NCBI RefSeq assembly: GCF_022348185.1
Contig: NZ_JAKRFD010000003.1
Coordinates: 310,001-374,000, forward strand
Reading direction: 5' to 3'
From: Epibacterium sp. Ofav1-8
Lineage (GTDB): Bacteria > Pseudomonadota > Alphaproteobacteria > Rhodobacterales > Rhodobacteraceae
DNA: 64,000 nt
Positions within the stretch are counted from its first letter, which is position 1. The number at the start of each line of letters is the position of its first letter. Made by a program: the position numbers and the translations under genes. Below are positions 46,924 through 56,641 of this stretch, one piece after another. The notes beneath the pieces are model-generated. The model made no database searches. It was not told where the DNA came from and worked only from the letters and a program-made list of their open reading frames with translations.

Positions 46924-48213
46924 ATGACGACGGAACTCGATTTCTCTTTCACGGCATTGACCGACGGCGCGCGGCGGCACATCCGGGTGTTTCAGATACA
47001 TCAGTTCCTTGACCGTTTTGCCATGGGGCTCACGGTTGCCGTCGTTGCGCTGGCGTTGACTGATCGCGGCATGGATCTGTTTCAGATCTCGCTGCTGTTT
47101 GGGATCTACTCCCTGACCACCATGGCGATGGAACTGCCCTTCGGCGGGCTGGCGGACACGATCGGGCGTAAGCCGGTCTTTCTGGCAGCGACCCTGGCCA
47201 GTCTGGTGTCGCTGGCGCTTTTTCTCATGTCGCGCGACTTTGGCGTGCTTGCACTGTCCTTCGCCTTCATCGGGTTCGGACGCGCCCTGCGCTCTGGCAC
47301 GCTGGATGCATGGTTTGTCGAGACCTTTAGGGCGGCGGCGCCGAATGTGGATGTCCAGCCCGCGCTGGCCAGGGCGCAAGGGGCCAACGCTCTGGGCCTC
47401 GCGGTGGGGGCTGTCCTGGGCGGGCTGCTACCCGACGCATTTGGGGCGCTTGGTCTGCGCCATGGCATCAGCATCTATGATGTGTCCTATGCGGCCAGCT
47501 TTGTGGTGATGGTCGGCGTGTTGATCTATACCCTCTGCGCCATCGCCGAAGACCCCCGGCCGCTGACGCCCCACGCGCTTGCACAGGGTTTTGCGCGGGT
47601 CCCGTCGGTGGTGGCCGAGTCCTTCCGCCTGGCGCTGCGACACCGGACGCTTGCCATGCTTCTGGCGGCTCTGGCGCTGTTCCTGATGGCGACAAACCCG
47701 GTCGAGGTGATCTGGCCGACCCATGCCAAGCCGATGCTCGAGGCGGCCTATGCCAATACCGTCATCGGGGCGTTGACGGCGGGCTACTTCCTTGCGATCG
47801 CCATCGGCGCCTCCCTGTCGCCGCAGATCAGCCGGATCTTCAGGCGGCGCCATGCGCGCACGCTTGCGGCGATCTTTGCCTGTCTCGCGGGTGTTCAGGT
47901 CGCGCTGGCGATACAGGGCGGCATCGTCGGCTTTGTCGTTATCTTTGCGCTGTACTCCATCCTCCTCGGCGCCAGCGAGACCCCTGCGAGCAGCCTGCTG
48001 CATCGCTGCGTGGAGGATCGCCAGAGGTCCACCATGCTGTCGCTGCGCTCCCTGATCCAGCAGTGTGGCGCGGCGATCGGGCTGGTTCTGGCCGGGGCCC
48101 TTGCCGATGTCTATGCACCCCCTGTGGCCTGGAGCGTCGGGGGTGTGTTCCTGCTGGCGGCGATGGCGCTGAGCCTGGCGCTGGCGCGACGGTTGGCTGC
48201 TGCTGGTGCATAG
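46924..48213 (+). CDS. MFS transporter
   Basis: 429 residues, about twelve membrane segments. The loop 2-3 motif GGLADTIGRKPVFL is canonical for MFS; SFAFIGFGRALRSGTLDAWFVETF is reminiscent of MFS members of the tetracycline-resistance or YcaD-like clades. Substrate unknown. It stands alone. No ribosome site is obvious before ATG 46924. Confidence 0.8.
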   Translation: MTTELDFSFTALTDGARRHIRVFQIHQFLDRFAMGLTVAVVALALTDRGMDLFQISLLFGIYSLTTMAMELPFGGLADTIGRKPVFLAATLASLVSLALFLMSRDFGVLALSFAFIGFGRALRSGTLDAWFVETFRAAAPNVDVQPALARAQGANALGLAVGAVLGGLLPDAFGALGLRHGISIYDVSYAASFVVMVGVLIYTLCAIAEDPRPLTPHALAQGFARVPSVVAESFRLALRHRTLAMLLAALALFLMATNPVEVIWPTHAKPMLEAAYANTVIGALTAGYFLAIAIGASLSPQISRIFRRRHARTLAAIFACLAGVQVALAIQGGIVGFVVIFALYSILLGASETPASSLLHRCVEDRQRSTMLSLRSLIQQCGAAIGLVLAGALADVYAPPVAWSVGGVFLLAAMALSLALARRLAAAGA

Positions 48214-48238
48214 GGGCGCATGACCGCCGCCGGCGGCG

Positions 48239-48284
48239 ACCGGGCGATCACTGTGCGATCAACCGGGCGATCACTGGGCAATCA
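48239..48284. repeat. Tandem 23-base repeat
   Basis: Two copies (48239-48261 and 48262-48284), identical at 21 of 23 positions, unit starting ACCGGGCGATCACTG. The second copy ends within the stop codon of the minus-strand kinase gene; one more partial copy-like GGCGAC precedes it. Confidence 0.75.
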
Positions 48285-49988
48285 GGCCTCTGCCGGGCCG
48301 GCGGGCGCGAGCAGCGGCGAGAGGGCGCGGATCAGGTCGCTGTGGCGCAGCGGTTTGCTGAGCCAGGCGTCAAAGCCGCTGTCGCGGTATTGCTGCACCT
48401 GGCTGGGCAGCGTATTGCCGGTGACCGCGATGCAGAGCGCGTCATGGGCGACATGGCGCGGCGAGGCGCGCAGCTTCTCCAGCACCTCGAGCCCGCTGTA
48501 GCCCGGCATCTGGATGTCGAGGAACAGAATGTCATAGCGGGTGGTCACCGCGCGCCCGAAGGCGTCACCGCCGTCATAGGCCTTGTCGACCTCGGCGCCG
48601 AGGCTCTCCAGCAGTTTTTGCAGCACCAGCCGGTTGGCCGGGCTGTCATCCGCCACCAGCACCCGCTTGCCGCGCAGGATCTGCGCGTCGGCCTCCACCG
48701 GGGGCTGGTCATCCCCGCGATCGGGATCCGCAAGCGCAGGCGCGACCACCGGCATCGGCAGCGACAGAAAGAACGTGGTGCCCTCGCCCGGGAGGCTCTC
48801 GGCGCGGATGCGGCCGCCCATCAGCTGCACCATCTGCTGCACGATCGCCATGCCCAGCCCGGTGCCGCCCTTGCTGTGCGCCGTGGTGGGCTCGGCCTGG
48901 ACAAAGGGTTTGAACAGGGCGTCGATCTGCTCGGGCGCGATGCCGCAGCCGCTGTCCCGCAGGGTGATATGCACCGCCTGCGGGGTGCCGCGCAGACAGA
49001 GGCAGACCCGGCCGTGATCGGTGAATTTCACCGCGTTGCTCAGCAGGTTGCCCAGCACCTGACCAAGCCGGAACCCGTCGCCCTGGCGCAGCTCGCCCAC
49101 GGCGATGTCGGTGAAATTGTGGGTGATCTCGATGCCCTTGCGCGCGGCATTGGCGGAAAACAGCTGCACGACGTCCTGAATGGTTTCGCGCAGGTCAAAG
49201 GGGGTCGGGGCCAGTTCCATCTTGCCGGCGTCGATCTTTGCAATGTCGAGCGCATCATTCAGCAGCCGCTCCAGGCTCTGTGCGGATCGGTTGACGGTGC
49301 GCAGCAATTCACCCTGCTGCCGGGGCGAGCTGGCGATCCCTGTCACATTGCGCATCAGCAGATCGGTCGAGCCGATGATGCCATTCAGCGGCGTGCGGAT
49401 CTCGTGGCTCATATGGGCCAGGAAGGTCTTGCGGGCCTCGGCCTCGCGCCGGGCGGTGGCCTCCGACGCCTCGGCGCTGTCGCGGGCCTGTTTCAGCGCG
49501 ATCAGGTGATCGACGGTCAGCGCCAGCTGCTGCAAGGTCTCCAGATCGCCGTGCTGCCACGGTCGGGGCTTGCGATCCACCACGCAGAGCGCGCCGATGG
49601 CAGTGCCGTCGGGCAGGTGGATGGGCACCCCGAGATAGGCGATCATATGCAGATCGCGCACCGCCTCATTGTCGCGCAGCTGGCCGTTGTCGCGGCTGTC
49701 GTCGACCATCAGCGGCTGCCCGGTGGCCTGCACATACTGGCAGAAGGAATGCGACAGCGGCGTCTGGCGCAACTCGCTCACCATGTCGGGCAGGCCGATG
49801 CAGCTCTTGAAGAACTGCCGGTCCTGGCTGGGCTGCACCACCGAAATCATCGCGGTGGGCGTGTTCAGCACGCGGGCGGCCAGCGATGTGAGATTGTCCA
49901 GCGCGTCTTCGCTGTGGTGTTCGACCAGGCCCAGTTCGCGCAGCTGCACGTCATAGGCATCGGGCGTCAGTGGCAAGGCATGGGTCAT
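48282..49988 (-). CDS. GAF-domain hybrid sensor histidine kinase
   Basis: 568 residues, soluble. Domains in order: GAF (about 20-165), coiled linker, HisKA with phosphoacceptor H in SHEIRTPLNG near residue 195, HATPase with LLSNAVKFTDHG and GTGLGMAIVQQM near 310-375, and a C-terminal receiver with LVADDSPAN and phosphoacceptor D in ILFLDIQMPG near residue 490. No DNA-binding output or HPt domain, so the signal must pass to a separate HPt or regulator. The GAF half resembles those of cytoplasmic stress or light sensors. Alternative starts: ATG 50009 and GTG 50012; ribosome sites are weak for all. Confidence 0.85.
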   Translation of the reverse strand: MTHALPLTPDAYDVQLRELGLVEHHSEDALDNLTSLAARVLNTPTAMISVVQPSQDRQFFKSCIGLPDMVSELRQTPLSHSFCQYVQATGQPLMVDDSRDNGQLRDNEAVRDLHMIAYLGVPIHLPDGTAIGALCVVDRKPRPWQHGDLETLQQLALTVDHLIALKQARDSAEASEATARREAEARKTFLAHMSHEIRTPLNGIIGSTDLLMRNVTGIASSPRQQGELLRTVNRSAQSLERLLNDALDIAKIDAGKMELAPTPFDLRETIQDVVQLFSANAARKGIEITHNFTDIAVGELRQGDGFRLGQVLGNLLSNAVKFTDHGRVCLCLRGTPQAVHITLRDSGCGIAPEQIDALFKPFVQAEPTTAHSKGGTGLGMAIVQQMVQLMGGRIRAESLPGEGTTFFLSLPMPVVAPALADPDRGDDQPPVEADAQILRGKRVLVADDSPANRLVLQKLLESLGAEVDKAYDGGDAFGRAVTTRYDILFLDIQMPGYSGLEVLEKLRASPRHVAHDALCIAVTGNTLPSQVQQYRDSGFDAWLSKPLRHSDLIRALSPLLAPAGPAEA

Positions 49989-50012
49989 GAACAAAACATC
50001 TTTTAACATCAC

Positions 50013-50669
50013 GCGGGCAGGGGCCGCATTACAGCTTGGGCACGACTATTGTGCCAAAATTCCGATACTTGAATACTCACATTCTGCGAGAATGTATCAA
50101 AAAACTATATTTAATTGGAATTATTTTTATGACTTTAAAAACGGCTGTGGTGACAGGGGGTTATCACGTAATTCGTGAAACTTGGGTTTGGTCGGGCGGG
50201 CGCAGCACCTCCCGCAGCTGACGAGTCGATTCCGCGCGCCCACACGGCCCGCGGGAGGTCAGAGGACCGAAAGGTCGTGACACGGGGCGGCAGGGGGTAT
50301 GACCGTGGGTTTTGCGGCTGATCCGGGTGATTTTTGGGTCCGGGGGTCGGGTCCTCCCACGCAGCGGTTCCCCTGAGGACATATCGCACCGCGGGCATTG
50401 TTTCAAATCTCCGATGCGGAAATGCGGGCTCTGTCTCTATCGCAAAATCACCATCACGGCGCCGCCTCTCCGGAAACGCCAATTGCGCGGGCGAAGCATT
50501 GCAATCCAGAGGGGAGTATTGCCGGACGGAACCGCGACTTTCGCCATGGGCCGCCCCTTGGCTGCCCTGATCCCGGGGCGCGATGCCCGTCCGGTGCAAC
50601 TGCACCCTTGTCCGTCTCCCTGCCAGCTACTAAACCGGGCAGAACACTCGTTCACCGCATGGAGCCATT
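50013..50669. other. 657-base gap with an AT-rich segment
   Basis: 50040-50150 is strikingly AT-rich compared with the rest (contains TATATTTAATTGGAATTATTTTTATG-type sequence in pieces), which could hold promoters for the kinase and an unknown plus-strand transcript. The remainder to proS is GC-rich without a convincing frame. TTGTTTCAAATC near 50398 may be part of a proS promoter. Confidence 0.45.
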
Positions 50670-52025
50670 ATGCGCCTGTCTCGCTATTTCCTGCCTGTCC
50701 TCAAGGAGACCCCCTCGGAGGCGCAGGTCGTCAGCCACCGTTACATGCTGCGCGCCGGCATGATCAAACAGTCCGCCGCCGGGATCTACTCCTGGCTGCC
50801 GCTGGGCTACCGGGTGCTGAAAAAGATCGAAGGCATCGTGCACGAAGAGCAGATGCGCGCGGGCCACATCCCGATGCTGATGCCCACCATCCAGTCGGCC
50901 GACCTGTGGCGCGAGTCCGGGCGCTATGACGCCTATGGCGAGGAGATGCTGCGCATCCGCGACCGCCATGACCGCGACATGCTGTTCACGCCGACCGCCG
51001 AAGAGCTGATCACCGACATCTTCCGCGCCAATGTCTCCAGCTACAAAGACCTGCCGCTGACGATGTATCAGATCCAGTGGAAATTCCGCGACGAGATCCG
51101 CCCGCGCTTTGGCGTGATGCGGGGGCGCGAATTCTACATGAAGGATGGCTATAACTTCGACCTCACCAAAGAGGACGCGCTGCACGCCTACAACCGCCAT
51201 CTGGTCAGCTACCTGCGCACCTACGAGCGCATGGGGCTGCAGGCGATCCCGATGCGCGCTGATGGTGGCCCGATTGGTGGCGATTACACCCACGAATTCC
51301 TCGTGCTGGCCGAAACCGGCGAGTCGGAGGTCTTCTATGACAGCGAGATCACCGATCTGACCTTTGGCGCGCGCGAGATCGACTATGACAGTGTCGAACA
51401 ATGTCAGGCCGTGCTCGAAGAGTTCACCTCCCGCTACGCCCGCACCGACGAGACCCATGACGAGGCGCTCTTCAATCAGATCCCCGAAGACCGCCGTCGC
51501 GTCGCCCGCGGTATCGAGGTTGGCCAGATCTTCTACTTCGGCACCAAATACTCAGAGGCGCTGGGCGCCACCGTGCAGACCGCCGAGGGCGACAGCGTGC
51601 CGGTCCACATGGGCTCGCACGGGATTGGTGTCTCGCGTCTTCTCGGCGCCATCATCGAGGCCAGCCACGACGACAAGGGCATCATCTGGCCCGAGGGTGT
51701 GACCCCCTTCCACTGCGGGATCGTGAACCTCAAGCAGGGCGACGATGAAGCGGATGCCGCCTGCGAGCAGCTCTATGCGGCGCTGACCGCCATTGGTCTG
51801 GAGCCGCTTTATGATGATCGCAAGGAACGTGCGGGCGGCAAATTCGCCAGCATGGACCTCATCGGTCTGCCATGGCGCATTACCGTCGGCCCGCGCGGGC
51901 TGAAGAACGGCGTCGTCGAGGTGACCAGCCGCCGCACCGGCGAAAGCGAAGAGATGAGCCCGGAAGATGCAGTAAAGAAAATCGCCGCGATCTACGCCAA
52001 CCACCCCACGCCTCGCGGCTTCTAA
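50670..52025 (+). CDS. proS: Prolyl-tRNA synthetase, short bacterial type
   Basis: 451 residues; class II synthetase of the alphaproteobacterial form that lacks the INS editing domain. Motif 1 region ([19 protein letters not shown]), motif 2 ([30 protein letters not shown]) and motif 3 ([13 protein letters not shown]) are all present, followed by the anticodon-binding domain (about residues 350-445). It charges tRNA-Pro. GGAG is 5 bases before the ATG and a terminator follows. Confidence 0.95.
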   Translation: MRLSRYFLPVLKETPSEAQVVSHRYMLRAGMIKQSAAGIYSWLPLGYRVLKKIEGIVHEEQMRAGHIPMLMPTIQSADLWRESGRYDAYGEEMLRIRDRHDRDMLFTPTAEELITDIFRANVSSYKDLPLTMYQIQWKFRDEIRPRFGVMRGREFYMKDGYNFDLTKEDALHAYNRHLVSYLRTYERMGLQAIPMRADGGPIGGDYTHEFLVLAETGESEVFYDSEITDLTFGAREIDYDSVEQCQAVLEEFTSRYARTDETHDEALFNQIPEDRRRVARGIEVGQIFYFGTKYSEALGATVQTAEGDSVPVHMGSHGIGVSRLLGAIIEASHDDKGIIWPEGVTPFHCGIVNLKQGDDEADAACEQLYAALTAIGLEPLYDDRKERAGGKFASMDLIGLPWRITVGPRGLKNGVVEVTSRRTGESEEMSPEDAVKKIAAIYANHPTPRGF

Positions 52026-52051
52026 AGCCACCGGCGCCACAGAATTGAGAG

Positions 52052-52084
52052 CCCCGTCCGACAGGCCCGTCGGGCGGGGTTTTT
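52052..52084 (+). terminator. Rho-independent terminator after proS
   Basis: An 11-bp stem CCCCGTCCGAC/GTCGGGCGGGG (one G-T pair) with loop AGGCCC is followed by five T residues. Confidence 0.88.
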
Positions 52085-52139
52085 ATATGCCAAATGTTGT
52101 GTAACAGTCCGGGCAGATTACAGTTCGGATATTACCACG

Positions 52140-52916
52140 ATGCAACTTTCACTTGATGATCCGCTTTGGGACCATTTGCCCGGCGCCTACGGCGTGGAGG
52201 ATGTGCGGGGACCTCTTTCCAGCCTCCTGGAGCAATGGGACCCGGAGCTGTGCAACACGTTGCTGTGGGATCGCCTTTATCATCAGGAATCGCTCTACCC
52301 GGCCACTTGGACGGCATTGCCGTGGCTCTGGCAGATCGCAGGTCGCCATGCGGATGCGGTGGTACCGCTCTTTGATTTTTTCGCCCATCTTCTCGCCGTG
52401 GCCAAACGCGCGCCTGCAAGCTACTGCGCCTACGAAGGATTGCCGCTCTCGGGGGCGGATCTGGATCATTGGCATCTTTCGACACCACCCGCGATGATCC
52501 CGCCTGCGGATGCGCTGTTTGAGGCGCTGGTGGTTTGGGTAGAACCATGGGCCGTGCAGGTTTGTCGCGCGTTGAACACGTTGATCGAGGGCGCAGATCG
52601 CGCGCAGGCTGCCCACTACTTGCGCGGAATTACCACTTGGGTGCATCCCGAGCACGAGAGTTTTGAGCGGGCACTCGGGTTTCTGTCTGATGGCTGGTCA
52701 ATCGAAGAGATGCTCGAAACCTTGGAAGTAGACGAGGACGTGCCGTTTCACATGAGCGCGCGCGAAATCAGTTTTGCATCGCAGGAGGCCGCGCGTCTGC
52801 AAGAGCTGTGCCCGGACTTGGCCAGAGATCTCCGCGCGTTGGTTGATGCAGTCCGTGCGGACAGCCCCGCGACACCCACGCAGCCGCATCCAGATCAGAT
52901 GTCTTTGTTCGAGTGA
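52140..52916 (+). CDS. Hypothetical protein with a C-terminal clamp-like motif
   Basis: 258 residues, acidic, probably helical throughout, rich in Trp and Leu (WDRLYHQESLYPATWTALPW). No known domain is recognised. It ends HPDQMSLFE: QMSLF fits the bacterial beta-clamp-binding pentapeptide QxSLF/QLSLF, and it follows a flexible Pro/Thr/Asp linker, as in polymerases and mismatch-repair proteins that bind the clamp by a tail. Clamp binding is inferred. It stands between the proS terminator and the convergent RTX-like gene, without an operon partner. Confidence 0.6.
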   Translation: MQLSLDDPLWDHLPGAYGVEDVRGPLSSLLEQWDPELCNTLLWDRLYHQESLYPATWTALPWLWQIAGRHADAVVPLFDFFAHLLAVAKRAPASYCAYEGLPLSGADLDHWHLSTPPAMIPPADALFEALVVWVEPWAVQVCRALNTLIEGADRAQAAHYLRGITTWVHPEHESFERALGFLSDGWSIEEMLETLEVDEDVPFHMSAREISFASQEAARLQELCPDLARDLRALVDAVRADSPATPTQPHPDQMSLFE

Positions 52917-53041
52917 GCGCGCAGCGCCGGTGAACGGCGCGCACGCCGGGGAGCGACTGCGTCCACCGCGTGCAGACCAAGGTCCATGTCTTTGAGGGAA
53001 TCTAAAGGCGCGGCAGTCGTGGCCTCTGACAGATCCGAATG

Positions 53042-54313
53042 TCACACCCTCAGATCGACACCATTGGCGTCTGCCGGCGGGATTTGCAGCGGTACCGGAT
53101 CACCGCCGCGGGCATTGGCGAGGGAAATCTCTCCCGCCTGATCAATCCCGCTCAGGGTGAGGCTGCCGCCATCGGCATAGCGCAGGAGCAGTTTGTCGCC
53201 CTCGCGGGTGATGCTGGTGGGCACGGCAGAGGCGATGGTCAGATTTGCCCCCGGTGCCAGCATGGCAATATCATCGCCGTCCCCGGTCTTGCGCGACAGG
53301 GTGACGGTGCCGCCGCCATTTCGCAGCTCGATCAGGTCATTGCCGCGCCCCCCGCTTACGGTCACGGCTTCGGTTGCGGAAATGCGGATCAGATCGTCGC
53401 CCTCACCGCCATCCACAGAGCCTCGCGCCGCCGTCACGTCAATCGCGTCGGCCCCGTCGCCGCCGCTGATGCGTTCGGCAATTGTCGCCTGCAAGCTGAT
53501 GATATCATTGCCTGCACCGGCGTTGATGCCCTGCGCATAATCGGCTGAGATCCGCAGCCTGTCGTTCCCATCGCCAGCGGAGACACTGTAGAGGTTGTCC
53601 GCATCAATGCGGAGGCTGTCATCGCCGCCACCGGTGCTGATGGACCCCGCGGTTCCGGCCTGAATGGTCAGCCTGTCATTGTTGGCAAAGGTTTGCGTGC
53701 TCATCCAGGTTTTGGAGCCGTTTTTGTCGGCAACCGTGACGGCAATGGTGGGTGTGGCATCGGTGCTGACGTCAAAGACCTGCGCACCGCTGAGCGAGAC
53801 CACATCGGCCCCGTCGCCGGTCTTGACGCCAAAGATCATGCCGTCGGTGTCGACCGAGACCTCATCCGCGCCCGCGGTGCCCACCGCATCCGGCATGGCG
53901 AATTTGGCGCTGAGGAACGTGTCATCCGTCGCGTCACCGCCCACGATCGACATCAGGATCGTGTCCGCCATCGTGTCGCCGGTGCTGACCTGCCCGAGGA
54001 TCTGCATGGCGACAGTGGTGGCATAATCCGCGTGGTCGGGATCCTCATCGCGCAGTTTGGCGATGGCAACGCGCATATCCGCGGCCTGCTGGCGATAGCG
54101 CTGGGCGGTGAGGTTGATGTCACCGACGCCCATGCCTTCCTTGACGGTGAGACCGTCCTCTGCCCGCATCTGATATTCGGTGTGCATGGCCGCCTGGCCG
54201 CGTTTGCCTGCCTGTTCGACCTCATCGGCATCCTTCAGGGCGCGTTGGTTGCTGGCCATGTCCTGAAAAATCTCTGCGATCCGGGGGTCTTGGCCCGGCA
54301 AAATGGCTGTCAT
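53042..54313 (-). CDS. RTX-like calcium-binding repeat protein
   Basis: 423 residues. The N-terminal 150 residues are mostly helical with no signal peptide. From about residue 166, seven or so irregular repeats of GDGxDxxSL/GGGxDDLIRI type occur (near 166, 228, 247, 265, 284, 302, 321), in the manner of RTX nonapeptides but spaced about 19 residues apart, suggesting a beta-roll or beta-helix. No type I secretion genes are adjacent. ATG 54313 is preferred because GAGGAG is 9 bases upstream. Ca binding is inferred from the repeats. Confidence 0.7.
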   Translation of the reverse strand: MTAILPGQDPRIAEIFQDMASNQRALKDADEVEQAGKRGQAAMHTEYQMRAEDGLTVKEGMGVGDINLTAQRYRQQAADMRVAIAKLRDEDPDHADYATTVAMQILGQVSTGDTMADTILMSIVGGDATDDTFLSAKFAMPDAVGTAGADEVSVDTDGMIFGVKTGDGADVVSLSGAQVFDVSTDATPTIAVTVADKNGSKTWMSTQTFANNDRLTIQAGTAGSISTGGGDDSLRIDADNLYSVSAGDGNDRLRISADYAQGINAGAGNDIISLQATIAERISGGDGADAIDVTAARGSVDGGEGDDLIRISATEAVTVSGGRGNDLIELRNGGGTVTLSRKTGDGDDIAMLAPGANLTIASAVPTSITREGDKLLLRYADGGSLTLSGIDQAGEISLANARGGDPVPLQIPPADANGVDLRV

Positions 54314-54478
54314 GATATCAATCTCCTCATGGTGCTGATCCATGTGGCAAAAGTTTGAAACTACCTATGGGAGAATGCCCTTCAATAGATTTCCAAAGGG
54401 TTGCGTTCTTGCCGTGTATGCGAAGCACCTCTCGTTTTTGCGCTGCTTTTTGCAGATCGCGCCGTATCGGTGCGCGCG

Positions 54479-54636
54479 GGCAGCGCTCCCGCCCGTCTTG
54501 CGGGCATGAAACATGCCCTGATCCGGTTGGGCCCTGCGGGTTGGGGGTGGCGCCGGGCCAAAGGCCCGGCGCCACCCCCAACGCCTTTTCGGCGTTTTGC
54601 GCATGCAAAACACCAAAAGGGGGCGGGAGCGCCCCC
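54479..54636. repeat. Dispersed hairpin element, second copy
   Basis: Outer arms 54479-54494 and 54621-54636 match at 14 of 16 positions (GCGCTCCCGCCC core). Inside, 54540-54582 is a perfect 20-bp stem with loop AAA. Both flanks also carry smaller palindromes (GGGCATG/CATGCCC near 54502). Layout equals the element at 7575-7723, though the central stem sequence differs. Confidence 0.75.
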
Positions 54637-54756
54637 GTTTTCCCCTTCACAGGGGAGGTGTGCGGGGGTCTGATGGGGCGCTCATGCTGAGGGTTGCGCC
54701 TGACAGGCGCATCGGGTCACCATTTGGGGCAATGGGCTGAGAGAAGGACAACGATC

Positions 54757-55269
54757 ATGATCACGCGGATGGTGTCACTTCTGGGTGGGGCGGGCGCAGG
54801 TGTGGGCCTGTCACAGTTTCCCGCCTATGCGCAGGCCTATCTGCAACGGCTGGGTGGTCACGTGGACGCGCTGCGCCGCACGGTGGCGGAGTTTGATGCC
54901 GATGCGGCGGCGCTTGGGCTGGAGCGGCATGCGGCGCTGGTGCAACTGGCCCAGGGGGGCGAGATGGGGGCCGCGCGCGCCGAAACCATGGCGGCCACCA
55001 TCGACCGCTATGGTCGCCTGTCGTCTGACTTGCGTGAGTTGAGCGCCATGGCCCCGGTGGAGCGCGCGCTGCATCTGGGGCGCTTTGCCGAAAGCGAGAT
55101 CGCCTCTGCCACGCTTCAGGCGTTTGAGCCTGCGGTGCCGGTCTCGCTTGATGCGATGATGCTGGCGGCGGTGGGGGTGCTGGCGGGCAGTGGTCTTATC
55201 TGGGGGCTGATGGCGGGGGGGCGGCGTCTCTTTGCCCGCAGTGCGCGCCGCCGCGACAGGCTTGCTTGA
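54757..55269 (+). CDS. DUF2937 family membrane protein
   Basis: 170 residues. The N-terminal GAGAGVGLSQFPAYAQAYLQRLGGHVDALRR is the DUF2937 hallmark (a signal-anchor then SQxPEFxQQYxQRLGG). A long helical middle and one C-terminal membrane segment (LAAVGVLAGSGLIWGLMAG) follow with an Arg-rich tail. Function unknown. ATG 54757 with AAGGA upstream; 54694 lacks one. Precedes the Lol genes by 88 bases. Confidence 0.8.
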   Translation: MITRMVSLLGGAGAGVGLSQFPAYAQAYLQRLGGHVDALRRTVAEFDADAAALGLERHAALVQLAQGGEMGAARAETMAATIDRYGRLSSDLRELSAMAPVERALHLGRFAESEIASATLQAFEPAVPVSLDAMMLAAVGVLAGSGLIWGLMAGGRRLFARSARRRDRLA

Positions 55270-55357
55270 CCGCACATCCCCGCGCCCCTAGGGTCTGCGC
55301 GACAGGCGCTCTGCCTTGGCGGAGCCGCATTTTCATCGCAAGAGGAAGACCGCCTAA

Positions 55358-56641
55358 ATGGCTGCACCTGCGCCTTTTTCCCGTTTCGAATGGATGATTG
55401 CCTGGCGCTATTTGCGCGCCCGCCGCAGCGAAGGCGGCGTGTCGGTGATGACCTGGATTTCCCTCATCGGCATCACGCTGGCGGTCTTTGCGCTGATCGC
55501 GACACTGGCGGTGCGCTCAGGCTTTCGGTCGGAATTTGTGGGCACCATTTTGGGCGCCAACGCCCATGCCACGGTCTATGCCCACGGCGAAGTCACCGAA
55601 GCCGGCACGCTTGATCGACGCATCACCGATTATGCCGCATTGGCGGAAGCGGTAGGGCAAGTGCCCGGCGTGTTGCAGGCGGCCCCGCTGATCAAAGGTC
55701 AGGTGATGGCCAGCCGGGGCGACCGTAACGCCGGTGTGCAGGTCTATGGTATCCACGCCGCGGATCTGGCCGAGATTCCGGGTGTTGCTCAAAGCGACGC
55801 GGCCTATGGCGATCTCGGCCGTTTTGACGAAGGAATTGCGATCGGATCGGGTGTCGCGCGCGCCCTGGGCCTGAGCATCGGGGACAAGGTCAAGCTGATC
55901 TCGCCCAACGGCGTCAAGACCGCCTTTGGCACCAGCCCACGCGTGAACGCCTATGAGGTGGTCTATGTCTTTACCGCCGGGCGTTATGACATCGACAACA
56001 CCCGCGCCTATCTGCCCTTCGCCGAGGCGCAGAGCTATTTCAATCGCGAAGGTGCGGCAGATGAGATCGAGGTGATGGTTGATGACCCCGAGCGGGTGGA
56101 TCAATACATCCTGCCGCTGGTGCAGGCAGCGGGGCAAAGCTATGGCGTCTGGAGCTGGCGCGACAGTTCGGGCGGTTTCCTGCGCGCGCTGGAGGTCGAG
56201 GACAACGTGATGTTCGTGATCCTGTCGATCCTGGTGCTGATTGCGACGATGAACATCGTCTCCGGCCTGATCATGCTGGTAAAGAACAAGGGGCGCGACA
56301 TCGGCATCCTGCGCACCATTGGCCTCAGCGAAGGCTCGGTGATGCGGGTGTTTTTCATTTGCGGGTCGATTACCGGGGTGATCGGCACCCTGCTTGGGGT
56401 GATCCTTGGCTGTCTGTTTGCGATCTATATCGACCCGATCTTCTCGTTTGTGAATTACGTCATGGGCGGCGGGGTCTGGGATCCGTCGATCCGGGGCATC
56501 TACGCGCTACCGGCTGAACTGCGGGCGGGCGATGTGATCAAGGCCGTGGGCCTGTCGCTGGGTCTGTCGTTTGTTGTCACCATTTTCCCGGCCCGCCGCG
56601 CGGCGCGGCTGAACCCTGTGGAGGCGCTGCGCTATGAGTGA
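55358..56641 (+). CDS. Lipoprotein-releasing ABC transporter permease LolC/LolE
   Basis: 427 residues. One N-terminal membrane helix, a large periplasmic MacB-type domain (about residues 45-270), and three C-terminal helices of the FtsX domain (VMFVILSILVLIATMNIVSGLIM... MVKNKGRDIGILRTIGLSEGS-like, here LVKNKGRDIGILRTIGLSEGS). N-terminus FEWMIAWRYLRARRSEGGVSVMTWISLIGI is typical. Releases mature lipoproteins from the inner membrane with LolD. Only one permease is present, as in alphaproteobacteria, so it acts as a homodimer. Overlaps lolD by eight bases. Confidence 0.9.
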   Translation: MAAPAPFSRFEWMIAWRYLRARRSEGGVSVMTWISLIGITLAVFALIATLAVRSGFRSEFVGTILGANAHATVYAHGEVTEAGTLDRRITDYAALAEAVGQVPGVLQAAPLIKGQVMASRGDRNAGVQVYGIHAADLAEIPGVAQSDAAYGDLGRFDEGIAIGSGVARALGLSIGDKVKLISPNGVKTAFGTSPRVNAYEVVYVFTAGRYDIDNTRAYLPFAEAQSYFNREGAADEIEVMVDDPERVDQYILPLVQAAGQSYGVWSWRDSSGGFLRALEVEDNVMFVILSILVLIATMNIVSGLIMLVKNKGRDIGILRTIGLSEGSVMRVFFICGSITGVIGTLLGVILGCLFAIYIDPIFSFVNYVMGGGVWDPSIRGIYALPAELRAGDVIKAVGLSLGLSFVVTIFPARRAARLNPVEALRYE

